DNA of 64,000 bases from JAKACA01 sp963735115 (GCA_963735115.1 CAVTJR010000001.1:372001-436000), one strand, 5' to 3'. Positions 45,365 to 54,744 are shown, counted from the first letter of the stretch. Notes: a model not told the origin generated them from the sequence alone. Numbers and translations are program-made.

Positions 45365-46102
45365 CTATGCGGCGTAGTTCACGACGAACTCGGTGCCGCC
45401 GACCTTCAGACGCGTTGGCTCGGCGAGCACCTTCCCCTTCGGGGTTGTGGCGTCGACCTTGACGAGTGGGTAGCTCCCCAACGACTTGCCATCGACCTTG
45501 CTGTCGGAGAACTTGACGTCGCTCCACTTGGGCCCCGAGGCAGCGGCTGGCTCTACGACGACACCGACAAGGGTGGCGGTGGCCACGAACCCTGGGCCGG
45601 TGAACTTATGGGCGTGGCCCTTGACGGAGACGGTCACGGAACTGCTCGACGCCGTGTCGGTGATCTTGATGGTGATCTTGTCGCCCGACGCAATTCCCGT
45701 CAGGTACTTACCCTTCGTCTGGGGAGGGAAGATGACGAGTGCGATGTATTCGGCGCCCTTGGCACCGCACGCGCCAATGAACGACACCACCGCGCCCTGC
45801 TCCGGCGTGCCGTCGGTGCTCGATTTGCCCACCTCGAGATTCTCGTCAACGAAGCCCGACGTCGCCTTCGAGCACTTCAGCGCTGGGACCGTAAAAGCTG
45901 TTGTGGCGGACGTCACGCCCGACTTCTTCAGCCAGTAACCGGCAAAAATGCTGCCGGGCAGCGTCTTTGCCGGGGCGATGACGGACGGCGGCTGGCTGGC
46001 CGACGCGTGCGCGGCCGATGCCGGGATCGCCGTCGTCGCCAGAGTGCCGAACGCAGCCAGGACCGTCACCACCCCTGCGGCAACCGCGCGGTTCATGGTC
46101 AT
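45365..46102 (-). CDS. Secreted protein with G1 (eqolisin)-like fold
   Basis: A signal peptide (AVAAGVVTVLAAFGTLATTAIPASA) precedes a domain of about 190 residues. Its segments FAGYWLKKSGVTSATTAFTVPALKCS, GDKITIKITDT and VGVVVEPAA resemble the beta-sandwich of G1 glutamic peptidases, with Glu in the position of the catalytic glutamate. The matching catalytic glutamine is not evident, so peptidase activity is uncertain. The start at MTMNRAV (46102 or 46096) is chosen because the signal peptide begins there; the frame extends to 46234. Confidence 0.62.
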   Translation of the reverse strand: MTMNRAVAAGVVTVLAAFGTLATTAIPASAAHASASQPPSVIAPAKTLPGSIFAGYWLKKSGVTSATTAFTVPALKCSKATSGFVDENLEVGKSSTDGTPEQGAVVSFIGACGAKGAEYIALVIFPPQTKGKYLTGIASGDKITIKITDTASSSSVTVSVKGHAHKFTGPGFVATATLVGVVVEPAAASGPKWSDVKFSDSKVDGKSLGSYPLVKVDATTPKGKVLAEPTRLKVGGTEFVVNYAA

Positions 46103-46299
46103 CGCACAGATTGATAGCACCGGACGGCGACCCACTCCAGTCTCGTCACCGTTCGGCCCTGTTCGACCTCCCCACCGGTCGTGGACGGGCAGATCGGATT
46201 GCCGACAGGAGCATGGCGCCTCGAGACGGCTCACCCCGAGCCCGGAGGCTTGGCGGCAGTGAGCAAGGGTCCGCTCGCCGTCCGTCGGCTTGACGAGCG

Positions 46300-46605
46300 C
46301 TAGTCGATGGCGGCGACGAGAAGACGAGACCCTGGCGGAGCAATCTGCTGAAAGTCCCCCGCCGTCGCTTGTCCTTCAGGAGACCCCAGTGCGCCCCCGA
46401 GCGCCTCCTGGTCGGCGAAGTACAGCTCGGCGATACGAAAGTACGGCTGATCCCCTCCGTCTGCTGCCGCCACCAGTCGCGCGCTCTCCCATCGTTCGAG
46501 ACCGGGAATCTTCTCAACGAGGGGGGCATGCACAGCGAGATAGTGGCTGTCGAACGCCTCGGGATCCGCCGGCTGGGTGTAGAGCACTACGAGTTTTATC
46601 GTCAT
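46300..46605 (-). CDS. EthD-family protein
   Basis: This 101-residue ferredoxin-like fold protein carries the typical IKLVVLYTQPADPEAFDSHYLAVHAPLVEKIPG start. EthD family members help degrade ethers or act as small dimeric alpha/beta-barrel enzymes; the role here is unknown. The ATG is eight bases after TACGGT (46614-46619), again a leaderless layout. Confidence 0.85.
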   Translation of the reverse strand: MTIKLVVLYTQPADPEAFDSHYLAVHAPLVEKIPGLERWESARLVAAADGGDQPYFRIAELYFADQEALGGALGSPEGQATAGDFQQIAPPGSRLLVAAID

Positions 46606-46768
46606 GGAGACTCACCGTATTACGTCCGATCTGGCGCGTGAGGGGTCGCGGGCGCCTCGCCCGCGCGGGACTGACTCGGTGAGCCCGACCGCAAATGACA
46701 CCGATGAGGGCTGGCTGACGGGATACCCTCTCGGCCGAAACGGCGGAATCGAGAGCGAGGAGCCTGCG

Positions 46769-48253
46769 ATGACGCGCAATTCGATGATGACAGTGGTGGC
46801 GGGAGTGCTCGGCGCAGCGAGTGTGCTCGCACTGGCGTCACCCTCCTCGGCGACCGTGCGACCCTCGGCGAAGGCGCCCGTGTCGGGTGCCCTCATCGCG
46901 GCTGGGGAATCAACCACGCAGGCGTTCGGTTCTGTAGCGACGTCCTCGCCTCATTCGCTCGGCACGGTGATCAGCGAAGACAGCGACCTGTCCGGTACGG
47001 CGTACAGCCCGTCCGGCGCGAACGCGCTCGTGGCGTTGGGCACTGCCGGACTCGAGGTGATCTCAAACCCGCTCACTAAGCCGAAGATCTCGCGCGTCCT
47101 GGATCTGGGCAGCTTCGGAGGCGAGGGCGGGCCCGATTACAGCTTTTACGACTCGGGCGTCGCCATCGCCGGCACGACCGCCCTGGTCACCGGTGATGAG
47201 CAGGGTCTCGTGCAGCTGACAGAGTCTTCGGGCAGCTGGAAGGTCGACACGCGGGTCCACTCGAAGGGGCTCGCCGACGGCGGCTGGCCGCAGCAGCCGG
47301 GATGGATCGCGTTCAAGCTGACCGGGGCCGAGGCGACGACGTTCGACGGGGTCGCAATCAGCCCGGTGCGGCTCAAGAGCGGCGGGTACGAGGCGGTCAC
47401 CATCGATCGAGACTTCTCGAGCGGCGACCCCGGAGCGATCGCCGTGATCACGGGCGTCGGGACGGCTGACCCCAAGGTCACGGCTATCGCCTCCAGCTTG
47501 GCCTTCGGCCGTATCGGCGACGGGGACGTAGGCAACGGCGGCATTGCCTTCTCGCCTGTGACGCCAACGCGCGCCGTCATCGCCAGCCCGTCGGGTGTGG
47601 CGGTGCTCAACCTCGCCAACCCAGCCAACCCCGTCGTTCAGAACACCACGATCGTCGGCTCAGATGACGACGTCGAGGCGGTGGCAGTGAGTCCCGGCGG
47701 TAACGATGTAGCTGTCGCGGAGGGCGACACCGTGGAAGTCCTGAGCGGTGTCCTGCAGGCCTCAACGACCGCACCACTCGCCGAGGTCGAGACGTTCACG
47801 CCGGCGAGCGGCGACGACGTGACCGACCTCGCCTATCTCGCCGACGGCGACCTCGTCACCGCGGACGGCGTGCAACTCGAGACTTGGACGGCGACCACGA
47901 CCCCAACGGCCGCGCTCTTGGGGTCCGTTGCGCTGGCGGGCTCACCGGAAGCTGCGAACTCGCTGTCGGTGCGGCCCGCAGAGCCCGGGCCGGCGATCGA
48001 GCCCGCGACGCTTCCTGGACCATTCCGCGTCGGAACCAAGGTCGACGACAAGCTCACCGTCATCGGACCAGCAGGCACCTACATGTTCTCGGTCTCCTCG
48101 GGGCGTCTCCCGGCCGGGCTCAAGCTCGTAAGCAACGCCATCGCTGGCAAGCCGACCGCCGCAGGCACAAGCAAGGTGACGATCTCCGCCACGAACCAGT
48201 ACGGCGGGAGCGCGTCAAACGCCTACGTGATCAAGGTGCTCGCCAAGGCCTGA
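46769..48253 (+). CDS. Secreted beta-propeller-like protein with C-terminal Ig-like (He_PIG) domain
   Basis: A signal peptide (MMTVVAGVLGAASVLALASPSSA) leads to about 370 residues of repeating blade-like segments (VAISPVRLKSGGYEA, VAVSPGGNDVAVAEGDT). The C-terminal 70 residues match a putative Ig domain (FSVSSGRLPAGLKL, AGKPTAAGTSKVTISATNQYG). The frame extends to 46604, but GAGGAG six bases before the ATG at 46769 and the signal peptide fix the start. The function is unknown; surface binding is plausible. Confidence 0.75.
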   Translation: MTRNSMMTVVAGVLGAASVLALASPSSATVRPSAKAPVSGALIAAGESTTQAFGSVATSSPHSLGTVISEDSDLSGTAYSPSGANALVALGTAGLEVISNPLTKPKISRVLDLGSFGGEGGPDYSFYDSGVAIAGTTALVTGDEQGLVQLTESSGSWKVDTRVHSKGLADGGWPQQPGWIAFKLTGAEATTFDGVAISPVRLKSGGYEAVTIDRDFSSGDPGAIAVITGVGTADPKVTAIASSLAFGRIGDGDVGNGGIAFSPVTPTRAVIASPSGVAVLNLANPANPVVQNTTIVGSDDDVEAVAVSPGGNDVAVAEGDTVEVLSGVLQASTTAPLAEVETFTPASGDDVTDLAYLADGDLVTADGVQLETWTATTTPTAALLGSVALAGSPEAANSLSVRPAEPGPAIEPATLPGPFRVGTKVDDKLTVIGPAGTYMFSVSSGRLPAGLKLVSNAIAGKPTAAGTSKVTISATNQYGGSASNAYVIKVLAKA

Positions 48254-48838
48254 CGACGCCACGGCCTCGGCGGGAGGCAGCGAGCGGACGACGAACTGCT
48301 CGAAGTAGTCGCGAACGCCCTGCTGAGGCGCATAGTCGGGCGCCACGTTCCAAGCTTGCCAACATACGATCTCACCACCATCGTCAATAACTGATCCGTG
48401 CGTACGTCCGGTTTACACGGAGGGCTCTTGGAGACCTAGGTTTGGGCGCCCTGCAGAGCCCCGGCCGAGAGACTACAAGTCCCGGCCAGGGAACCGCTTT
48501 CCCCTGCTCAGAATGGCGGCGAGTTGCGTCCCTCGCAGGTCATCACGAGTAACCGGCACCCGGCCGGATCAAGCCCACAACCGGGTGCGACGAGTTGGAA
48601 GGAGAATGCAGGGACGCCAGCCGCAAGCATCTCGGCCGCCTCACCGGCGCTACCGGAATGGCGAGGACGACTGGGAGATTCGAGTAACCTGTTGTGGCAT
48701 CCATTACGATTTGGCGGCGTTGGCGTGGACTGGACAAAGCTCCCGACCGCAGACTTACTTGACGATCGACACCGAAGGGCTGGATCGGATCCATCGTGGG
48801 ATTCCATCTGGGAAGACTTTGTTTTTTTCGAGGATTGA
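48254..48838. other. Intergenic left boundary of the island
   Basis: These 585 bp hold no convincing gene. They contain one copy of a repeat also found at 55911 (48523-48618) and, near 48820, a T-run followed by GAGG that serves the next gene. A 104-codon plus-strand frame ending at 48838 looks non-coding over its first half. Base composition shifts toward A+T near 48700. Confidence 0.5.
48523..48618 (+). repeat. Dispersed repeat, copy 1
   Basis: Blocks GTTGCGTCC, CAGGTCAT, a 20-base identical block beginning CAACCGGGTGC, and GGGACGC occur in the same order and orientation at 55911-56004. Translated on the minus strand, both copies contain QLVAPGC and MTCE, so either an old coding repeat or a structured element is possible. 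Confidence 0.65.
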
Positions 48839-49516
48839 TTGAATATGGGCAACGGACGACTGGGACAACCCGATCCCGACCCCGAAGGGCTGCTGGCACA
48901 AGCCAGAAGGATTGCCAAGATCTCACGAAAAGCTACGGATAGCGTACATGGCAGCTACCTCGTCGCAAGGACTGAAGAGCAGTACAAGTATGCTATGGAA
49001 GCATTCGATAGCAGACATAGGACTCGGGAAGCAATTGAGACACGTGCAGAGTTGGAACAATTTTCCAGGCAATCGGTCTTCATTGTACACGCGCCACTCC
49101 TATTAGATAGTTCGTCCTTTAGAAGGTTCTTCGATGCATTAGCAGCTTCCAAGAAGGTCGGGCGATTCTTCAATGGAACAGACAATGTTGATGAAATAGT
49201 GGCTCTCGCCAGAAGGCGTATGGAGAACCTGGACCGCTTACCTGCAGCCGAAGATGCTAATAGGGCTGCCACATGCATGCTATGGCGTGCCCACAGAGAG
49301 GAAGAGGCAATTGTCCTCTATGATGAATACACTGATGCGCTTGTGAGAGATATAATAGCAAACATTAGTAGAGGTGTTCTTTATCTAGTGGAGGCGAGAT
49401 CCAAAATAGCAAGAAGACGACTACGATTGACGGGCAGGAAGGATGAAGCTGGTCAACTATTCACAGTCGTGTATGAAGCGCTACAACCCCACCCTATGAG
49501 CAATTCAGGTTCATGA
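48839..49516 (+). CDS. Orphan helical protein of A+T-rich origin
   Basis: The 225-residue frame uses many AT-ending codons, AGA and ATA, unlike its neighbours, and the DNA is close to half A+T by eye. This indicates recent transfer. The product looks mostly helical and basic, without a signal peptide or membrane helix. The first codon is a TTG five bases after GAGG; an ATG at 48845 is the alternative. No family was recognised. Its position in an island with toxin-antitoxin genes allows a defence or mobile-element role, but nothing proves it. Confidence 0.7.
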   Translation: MNMGNGRLGQPDPDPEGLLAQARRIAKISRKATDSVHGSYLVARTEEQYKYAMEAFDSRHRTREAIETRAELEQFSRQSVFIVHAPLLLDSSSFRRFFDALAASKKVGRFFNGTDNVDEIVALARRRMENLDRLPAAEDANRAATCMLWRAHREEEAIVLYDEYTDALVRDIIANISRGVLYLVEARSKIARRRLRLTGRKDEAGQLFTVVYEALQPHPMSNSGS

Positions 49517-49590
49517 CAGCACGCCTCTCGGCACGTTCCGCCTGAACCGCGATGCGGACAACCGCCACCCGCAAGTTATTCCGCTGCAGA

Positions 49591-49764
49591 CTAAAGCAGC
49601 GCTCCGGCGCGCCGCCGGAGCTCCGCCTGGTCGTGCTGGCCCGGCCGGATGGCCAGAACGATGAGGTCTGTGGCGTCGATGGCGAAGAGGAGGCGCGAGC
49701 CGACCACAAGGTCACTGAGCGCTGGGAGGGCGGTCGAGCCGACCTCGCGTCTCGGGTCGCCCAC
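49591..49764 (-). CDS. 57-codon frame directly after vapC
   Basis: A GTG begins immediately after the vapC stop (TGAGTG) and runs 57 codons. The product ends with VVGSRLLFAIDATDLIVLAIRPGQ, reminiscent of the C-terminal strand pair of RelE/ParE-like toxins. It may be a truncated toxin or a small third gene of the module. The call is weak. Confidence 0.35.
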   Translation of the reverse strand: MGDPRREVGSTALPALSDLVVGSRLLFAIDATDLIVLAIRPGQHDQAELRRRAGALL

Positions 49765-50154
49765 TCAGGCGCCCGGCGATACCACTGAGATCTGGGCGGC
49801 CTTTGCGCCGAGGATCATGCGCCCGTCGTAGGTGACGACACCCTCCAAATCGTCGCCGAACTCGAGGGCCGCCGCCAGATGCAACGCGTCGAGCGAACGA
49901 AGCTCTGGCGGTTCCAAGCGACCGGCGGTGAGGAATGTCGAGACGGCCGGCAGGACTAGCGATACCGCGGCCAACGCTCTTTCAATCGTCGTGTCATCGA
50001 TCTCCAATCGGCTTGCGGCCCGTAGGGCTTCCGTTCGCAGAAGTTGTGACGACCACAATGGTTCGTGGGCAGCGAACCACTCCCGCAGCGCAGTCGTTTC
50101 GCCTTCCTGAATGAGCAGTTTCAAGAACGCGGAGGTGTCGAGGTACCAGGTCAC
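49765..50154 (-). CDS. vapC: PIN-domain ribonuclease toxin (VapC-like)
   Basis: The PIN fold is shown by WYLDTSAFLKLLIQEGE at the start, the conserved Glu in LLRTEALRA, and the C-terminal acidic cluster in RSLDALHLAAALEFGDDLEGVVTYDGRM. These acidic residues bind metal for RNA cleavage. The GTG at 50154 follows the antitoxin stop by seven bases, with GAGG overlapping that stop. The longer frame to 50196 is rejected because it would overlap the antitoxin. Confidence 0.88.
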   Translation of the reverse strand: MTWYLDTSAFLKLLIQEGETTALREWFAAHEPLWSSQLLRTEALRAASRLEIDDTTIERALAAVSLVLPAVSTFLTAGRLEPPELRSLDALHLAAALEFGDDLEGVVTYDGRMILGAKAAQISVVSPGA

Positions 50155-50161
50155 GCCGGCC

Positions 50162-50425
50162 TCAGCTGTCGTCGCGCAACTCGTTGAGCACCTCACCAGT
50201 CCGACGGCGCGCCGCTGCAGGCTTGGGCAGGTCCGCAGCCGAGGACTGGGCAGGCTGGACGCGCCCCGCTGCGATCAGCGCGCCGACTCCTCCCGCCACC
50301 GACGGCGGGGCGAGTATGGCAACGAGTCGACCCCGATCGGTGACACCGAGCGTTTCGCCGCGCTCGACCCGGCGTAACGCCGCAGACGCTCGCTGCTGTA
50401 ACTCTCGTACCCCGATAGTTTCCAT
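50162..50425 (-). CDS. vapB: Phd/YefM-type antitoxin
   Basis: The N-terminal METIGVRELQQRASAALRRVERGETLGVTDRGRLVAIL is the Phd DNA-binding fold. The C-terminal 40 residues are the toxin-wrapping tail. The start at 50425 is eight bases after TACACT inside an inverted repeat, so the protein probably represses its own promoter. Confidence 0.88.
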   Translation of the reverse strand: METIGVRELQQRASAALRRVERGETLGVTDRGRLVAILAPPSVAGGVGALIAAGRVQPAQSSAADLPKPAAARRRTGEVLNELRDDS

Positions 50426-50443
50426 GTGCTGCAAGTGTAGCAC
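50426..50443. promoter_or_regulatory. Promoter-operator of the first toxin-antitoxin module
   Basis: GTGCT and AGCAC arms flank the minus-strand -10 box TACACT (50434-50439), which lies eight bases from the antitoxin ATG. The layout is shared with the second Phd-PIN module at 56073. Confidence 0.6.
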
Positions 50444-50710
50444 ATCGGAGACTCTTCTGGCGTTACCCGCCGACAGAAGCCAGCACGACGAGGGCTCGCC
50501 GCCTTTTGACGATCGATTTGTCCGTCTTCCCCACACCGCGCCGCACGATACGCTGCGGCTGGGCGCCTTCCTCGTCGATGAGCCGCCGGTCGCGAAACAG
50601 GTTTGCTCACCCAGTCTCAGCGCGGGGCCGGCGAAGTGGTGGACGTACCTGCAAAGGTTGGTGGTCAGGGGTTGGTGGCCAGGGCACCAGGAGCTGCGGG
50701 CGCAGGTGGC

Positions 50711-51862
50711 TTAGACGTCCCGCTTCATCATCCGACGGGCCCCGATCACACTCCAGGCCACCAGCCAGCAGACGATCACGAACGCCGCCTCTTTCGTCGT
50801 CTCGGGCACCGAGTGACTGACTGCGCCAGGCCCGCCGCCGCCGCCGAATACCGGAACGAGGGCTTTAGGCTCGAGATGGGCCGTTGAGACTCCCACGATG
50901 GCACGCTGCAGGTTGACGAGGTGCGGTATGGGCGTCCGAGCAACGATCGGGGTCACGATGAGTTCGAGGACGATCATCAGGATCACCGACACCGTTCGCT
51001 GGCCTATGAGCGAGCCCAACCCTAACCCGATCATGAATCCAGTAAGGGCCTCCAACTCCACCCACAGTCCGCTCTCAATCATGAGGGACACAGGCGGAAC
51101 CAAGAAGGTGTTCTTGTAAGAGTCGTAGTTGAACCTGGCGATCTTGACGGCGGCGGCCTTGTACTCGGCCGTCGGGGTCGTGGTCACGCCACCCGCAGCT
51201 GCTCCCGTCGGACTGATCAGGCCGTTCGGCCCGCATGGGAAGTTGCCAAGGTTGCCTGGATACGGAAAGTCACAGATCACCTCGCTGTAGTGGGCTTCCG
51301 CCCATGTCTCGAAACCCGTGACTGACAGACCTTGGGGCACGGCAACGCCCTGGTAGCTGAGGGTGGTCGGTGCGGCGTAGACGCAGACCACGCACACGAT
51401 GGCAAACCCGACCGCCACCAAAGGGGCGAATATCGCCGTGCCGGCTGGAATCCGAGCGAGGTACAACGCTAAGCGAGAGCGGCCTGTCACAACCAAGTGC
51501 CTAAAGACGCCATCGGACAAGTCCGAACATCCGGCCGTGCACCCCAAGGTGGCGGCAACGATAAACCCGAATACGTACATCAAGTTGCTCACGAGAGGTG
51601 TAAAGACGTCGTAGCCGCCAGCAGGACCATAGGACTTCGGGTCTACTGCGTGACTGATCAGGCGTACCGCTAGGAAGATAGCCGGAAGCCCGATGTCGAC
51701 GGCGATGAGGGCGATCATGAGACCCCGCCTCTTGCGCAGTTCCAAGATCTTCGCCGCGATCATCCTGCCGTTGGGGATCCACGATCCCCGCCGATCTCGT
51801 CCGGCGGGCTGCATCCCGGGCATCTGTGGGCCGGCTGGGCTGGCTTCGATTGCGATTGTCAT
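50711..51862 (-). CDS. ABC-2 type exporter permease
   Basis: The protein of about 383 residues has six hydrophobic helices and a large external loop (about 180-260) with two cysteines. Its start at 51862 overlaps the ATPase stop (ATGA), so the two genes form an exporter. The substrate is unknown; drugs, peptides or lipids are typical for the class. Confidence 0.85.
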   Translation of the reverse strand: MTIAIEASPAGPQMPGMQPAGRDRRGSWIPNGRMIAAKILELRKRRGLMIALIAVDIGLPAIFLAVRLISHAVDPKSYGPAGGYDVFTPLVSNLMYVFGFIVAATLGCTAGCSDLSDGVFRHLVVTGRSRLALYLARIPAGTAIFAPLVAVGFAIVCVVCVYAAPTTLSYQGVAVPQGLSVTGFETWAEAHYSEVICDFPYPGNLGNFPCGPNGLISPTGAAAGGVTTTPTAEYKAAAVKIARFNYDSYKNTFLVPPVSLMIESGLWVELEALTGFMIGLGLGSLIGQRTVSVILMIVLELIVTPIVARTPIPHLVNLQRAIVGVSTAHLEPKALVPVFGGGGGPGAVSHSVPETTKEAAFVIVCWLVAWSVIGARRMMKRDV

Positions 51863-52803
51863 GACTGCGCCCCAAAGCGACTCGTAGCCTCGAGGAACCA
51901 CGACTCGAGCGACGTCTGCATCGGCTGCACTCGGTAAATCGAAATGCCTCCGTCTGCGAGATCACGCACAAGCGTGGCGATGACCTCCCGCGACGTCCCG
52001 GTTGGGAGTGTCACCCGGATGCCCTCGGGCCCGCTCGTCACCTGGGTCGCCGGCCTCCCCTGCTCGACGAGTGACCTTGCCTGCTCCGAGTCCGAGCACT
52101 CGATCTCGACGACGAGCGAGGAACCCGCAAGCAGTTCCGAGATCGATCCCTGCCGGATCACTCGGCCTTTGTCGACTATGGCCACGGCATCGCACGTGCG
52201 TTCCACTTCGTCGAGCAAGTGAGACGAGAGAACGACGGTGCGCCCCTCTTCAACCAGGGACTTGATCATCTCCCGCATGTCTTGCATCCCCGCGGGATCG
52301 AGGCCGTTCATCGGCTCGTCGAGCATGAGGAGCTGAGGATCTCCGATCAGGCAAGCCGCCACACCAAGGCGTTGGCGCATGCCCATTGAGTACTCCGCCA
52401 CGCGGTCGTCGGCTCGCTGGCTGAGGCCGACCCGCTCGAGTGCCGGGGCGATGCGGCGGCGCGACTCTGGCTCTCGGGAGGCGGAGAGGATCTCAAGGTT
52501 CTGCCTGCCCGTCAGATGGGCGTGAAAGCGAGGTTCGTCGACGATGGCGCCGACCCTTGCTAGGGCGATATCGCGGTGCTTCGGCACTTCGTGGCCGAGC
52601 AGGGACATCGTGCCTGAGTCGACCTCGGTCAAACCGAGCAGGACCCGAATGAGCGTGGTCTTGCCAGCACCATTCGGGCCTAAGTAGCCGAAGGCACAGC
52701 CTCTTGGCACGCGGAGCTCGACGTCGTTCACGGCGACGTTCTGCCCGAAACTCTTTGTAAGTCCGTGGGTTTCGACTGCCCACTCAGTCCCTGTTGCCGT
52801 CAT
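51859..52803 (-). CDS. ABC transporter ATP-binding protein (DRA/CcmA type)
   Basis: The ATPase has Walker A GPNGAGKTTL, signature YSMGMRQRLGVA, Walker B LLMLDEPMNGLDP and the switch His in VVLSSHLLDE. The C-terminal extension of about 90 residues resembles DRA-family exporters. The ATG at 52803 has AGGAG five bases upstream; the frame extends upstream without need. It pairs with the permease downstream. Confidence 0.93.
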   Translation of the reverse strand: MTATGTEWAVETHGLTKSFGQNVAVNDVELRVPRGCAFGYLGPNGAGKTTLIRVLLGLTEVDSGTMSLLGHEVPKHRDIALARVGAIVDEPRFHAHLTGRQNLEILSASREPESRRRIAPALERVGLSQRADDRVAEYSMGMRQRLGVAACLIGDPQLLMLDEPMNGLDPAGMQDMREMIKSLVEEGRTVVLSSHLLDEVERTCDAVAIVDKGRVIRQGSISELLAGSSLVVEIECSDSEQARSLVEQGRPATQVTSGPEGIRVTLPTGTSREVIATLVRDLADGGISIYRVQPMQTSLESWFLEATSRFGAQS

Positions 52804-53531
52804 CCGCTCTCCTCCGTCTGGGACTCTGGCAGTGGTCGACTCCCTGTCATTAGGGTCGCATTCCAGTGCGTCCGTGTCGTCGGCTCGCGGGAGGTTTCTC
52901 GCGTAAGCCGTAGGGGGTAGAGCAGTGGCTGGCGCGTACATCGAGGGGCGTAGCCGCGACCCCGGAGGCTGACGACGTGGCCCGACTCGTTCTGTAACGT
53001 CGAGGGGGTGAGTGGTTCAGAGCAATCAGTGCTGAGTCCGTGGCCGGGGCTCCTCCATCGGGTCACGGCACGGCCACTGATTGTCGACTTGGTTCCGGCT
53101 GCATAGGCCCCTACCGAATCGGGCCCCACCACCGCCACATGCTCGGAAGGACTCGGAGGACTTCGGCTCGGCGTTCTGGACGATGCCGACCCCTTGCATC
53201 GAGCGGTCGCGCTCGTGGTTGTTGCCTGCCCGCGAACGGGACCTTAGGGACGCTCTCAGGCAACGGAGCGATCGCAATATTGGGGCAGGAACAGACTTTG
53301 CCGAATCAGGACTCTCAAGCGAACCGGCTCTCCGGTGAACCCGGCCCGACGCCGATTTAGCATGCCTGCCGGCGCAGGCTCCGAGCGTCACTCTGTGACC
53401 CCCGACCCCGCGATGGGGGCAGCTGATCACCCGATCACCTTCCGCAATTCGTAATCGAACTCCCTTGGGTCGATCGGGGCCGACAGCGATGACCGGCCGG
53501 TGGGGAGGCCACGCACTAGCTTTTTCTGATT
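52804..53531. other. Gene-free interval of 728 bp
   Basis: No frame here has convincing coding character on either strand, and no tRNA or long hairpin was seen. It contains the promoters of the divergent ABC exporter and potassium channel genes. It may hold decayed island DNA. Confidence 0.4.
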
Positions 53532-54512
53532 GTGGAGGATTCGGCTGATGTGACGACCTCTCAAGCCACCACCACGGCGAAGAAGCCGTCCAGCATCGAA
53601 CGAATTCAGCGGTTGGAGAAGCTTGAGCAGGAGCGCCTCGAAGAGAAGGCGCACAAGGAGGAACGTCGGCGCCAGGTGATCGCCGGGGCGAAGCCCTCCG
53701 GCGGGCGCCACGATCTCGTCGACCGAATCGAACGGATCACGAAGTTCCCGATGACCCTCCTGGGGGTCGCCTGGCTCGTCCTCGCCATCGTCGTGCTCAG
53801 CACTGGCTTCAAAGGTTCGGCCTCTAAAGTCCTCGTCGGCGGCCTTTTCGTGCTCTGGGTGGTCATGCTGGCGGAGTACCTCGTGCGCCTAGTGGTCACC
53901 CCTGACACGCCCGGCTATCTCAGGCGGCGGTGGGTAGAGCCGGCGACCGTGTTGGTGCCTGTCCTCCAGGGCTGGCACGTCGTAGGAATCGAGAAGATGA
54001 GCCTCCTTTTGCATGAGGGGGAGCTGCGAGTGGAGTCCATCCTGAAGCACCACAGCCTCTTTCGGGTGCTCATCGCCGTCGTCGTAACCCTCCTCCTTGG
54101 GGCCTGGCTCGTTCTTCTCTTTGAAGAGAAGGCCAAAGGGAGCAACATCCACGATTACCCCGACGCGCTGTGGTGGGCCATCGTTACTGTCACCACCGTG
54201 GGTTACGGGGACCGGTTCCCCGTCACCGAAGGTGGACGGGTCGTGGCCGTGATCCTGATGCTGGTAGGAATCGGCCTCATCGGCGTGCTGACCGCGACGG
54301 TTGCGTCCGTGTTCATCAAGGAACACACCGACGACAACAAGGAAGAGTTCAAGAAGGGCCACGCCGACCTGGGCCAGCAGCTATCGGTGATCAGCGACCG
54401 GCTGGCCGACGTCGAACGCCGGCTCGGCGCCACGCCAGCTGAGGTGGCGGCGGTGGATGCGGTCGCAGACGCCGAGGCTGCGGCGAACGGGCCGGTCGAA
54501 CCAGATCCGTGA
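53532..54512 (+). CDS. Potassium channel protein with TVGYGD filter
   Basis: A coiled-coil-like N-terminus (residues 20-55) is followed by about four membrane helices, a pore loop with the selectivity filter VTVTTVGYGD, a last pore helix and a cytoplasmic helical tail (EEFKKGHADLGQQLSVISDRLADVERR). The size fits a voltage-gated-like tetrameric channel, but the usual arginine-rich S4 helix is not obvious. A GTG at 53532 opens the frame; a second GTG at 53550 has GGAGGA ten bases upstream and may be the real start. Confidence 0.88.
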   Translation: MEDSADVTTSQATTTAKKPSSIERIQRLEKLEQERLEEKAHKEERRRQVIAGAKPSGGRHDLVDRIERITKFPMTLLGVAWLVLAIVVLSTGFKGSASKVLVGGLFVLWVVMLAEYLVRLVVTPDTPGYLRRRWVEPATVLVPVLQGWHVVGIEKMSLLLHEGELRVESILKHHSLFRVLIAVVVTLLLGAWLVLLFEEKAKGSNIHDYPDALWWAIVTVTTVGYGDRFPVTEGGRVVAVILMLVGIGLIGVLTATVASVFIKEHTDDNKEEFKKGHADLGQQLSVISDRLADVERRLGATPAEVAAVDAVADAEAAANGPVEPDP

Positions 54513-54744
54513 GCGTCGTCAGTCGGCCCACGGACATCGTCAGAATCAGCTTTTGTGTTGCTCCTCCGCGACGAGGTTCCTCGAAAGGAGACCGATGCAA
54601 GGAGCCAGTGATCCCACATCAATGACGTTGACACAATCCCGTGTGATACTTCTTGGACGGTGAGGGAGCTGGGCCTGTTGAATCAGTGAGGTAGCGAAGA
54701 GCTTTCTGGAGCGAACGTTAAATCGAAAGGTCGGGAGAAGGGTT

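Noticed and set aside
48524..48838. A 104-codon plus-strand frame just before the A+T-rich gene
   Set aside because: Its first half lies in the dispersed repeat. The second half (DWTKLPTADLLDD...) has no supporting start signal or match, so coding is not supported.
50506..50714. Plus-strand frame ending at 50714 that could be the tail of an unknown protein
   Set aside because: It has no start codon of its own with a binding site and no recognised motif. It may be a decayed gene but cannot be supported.
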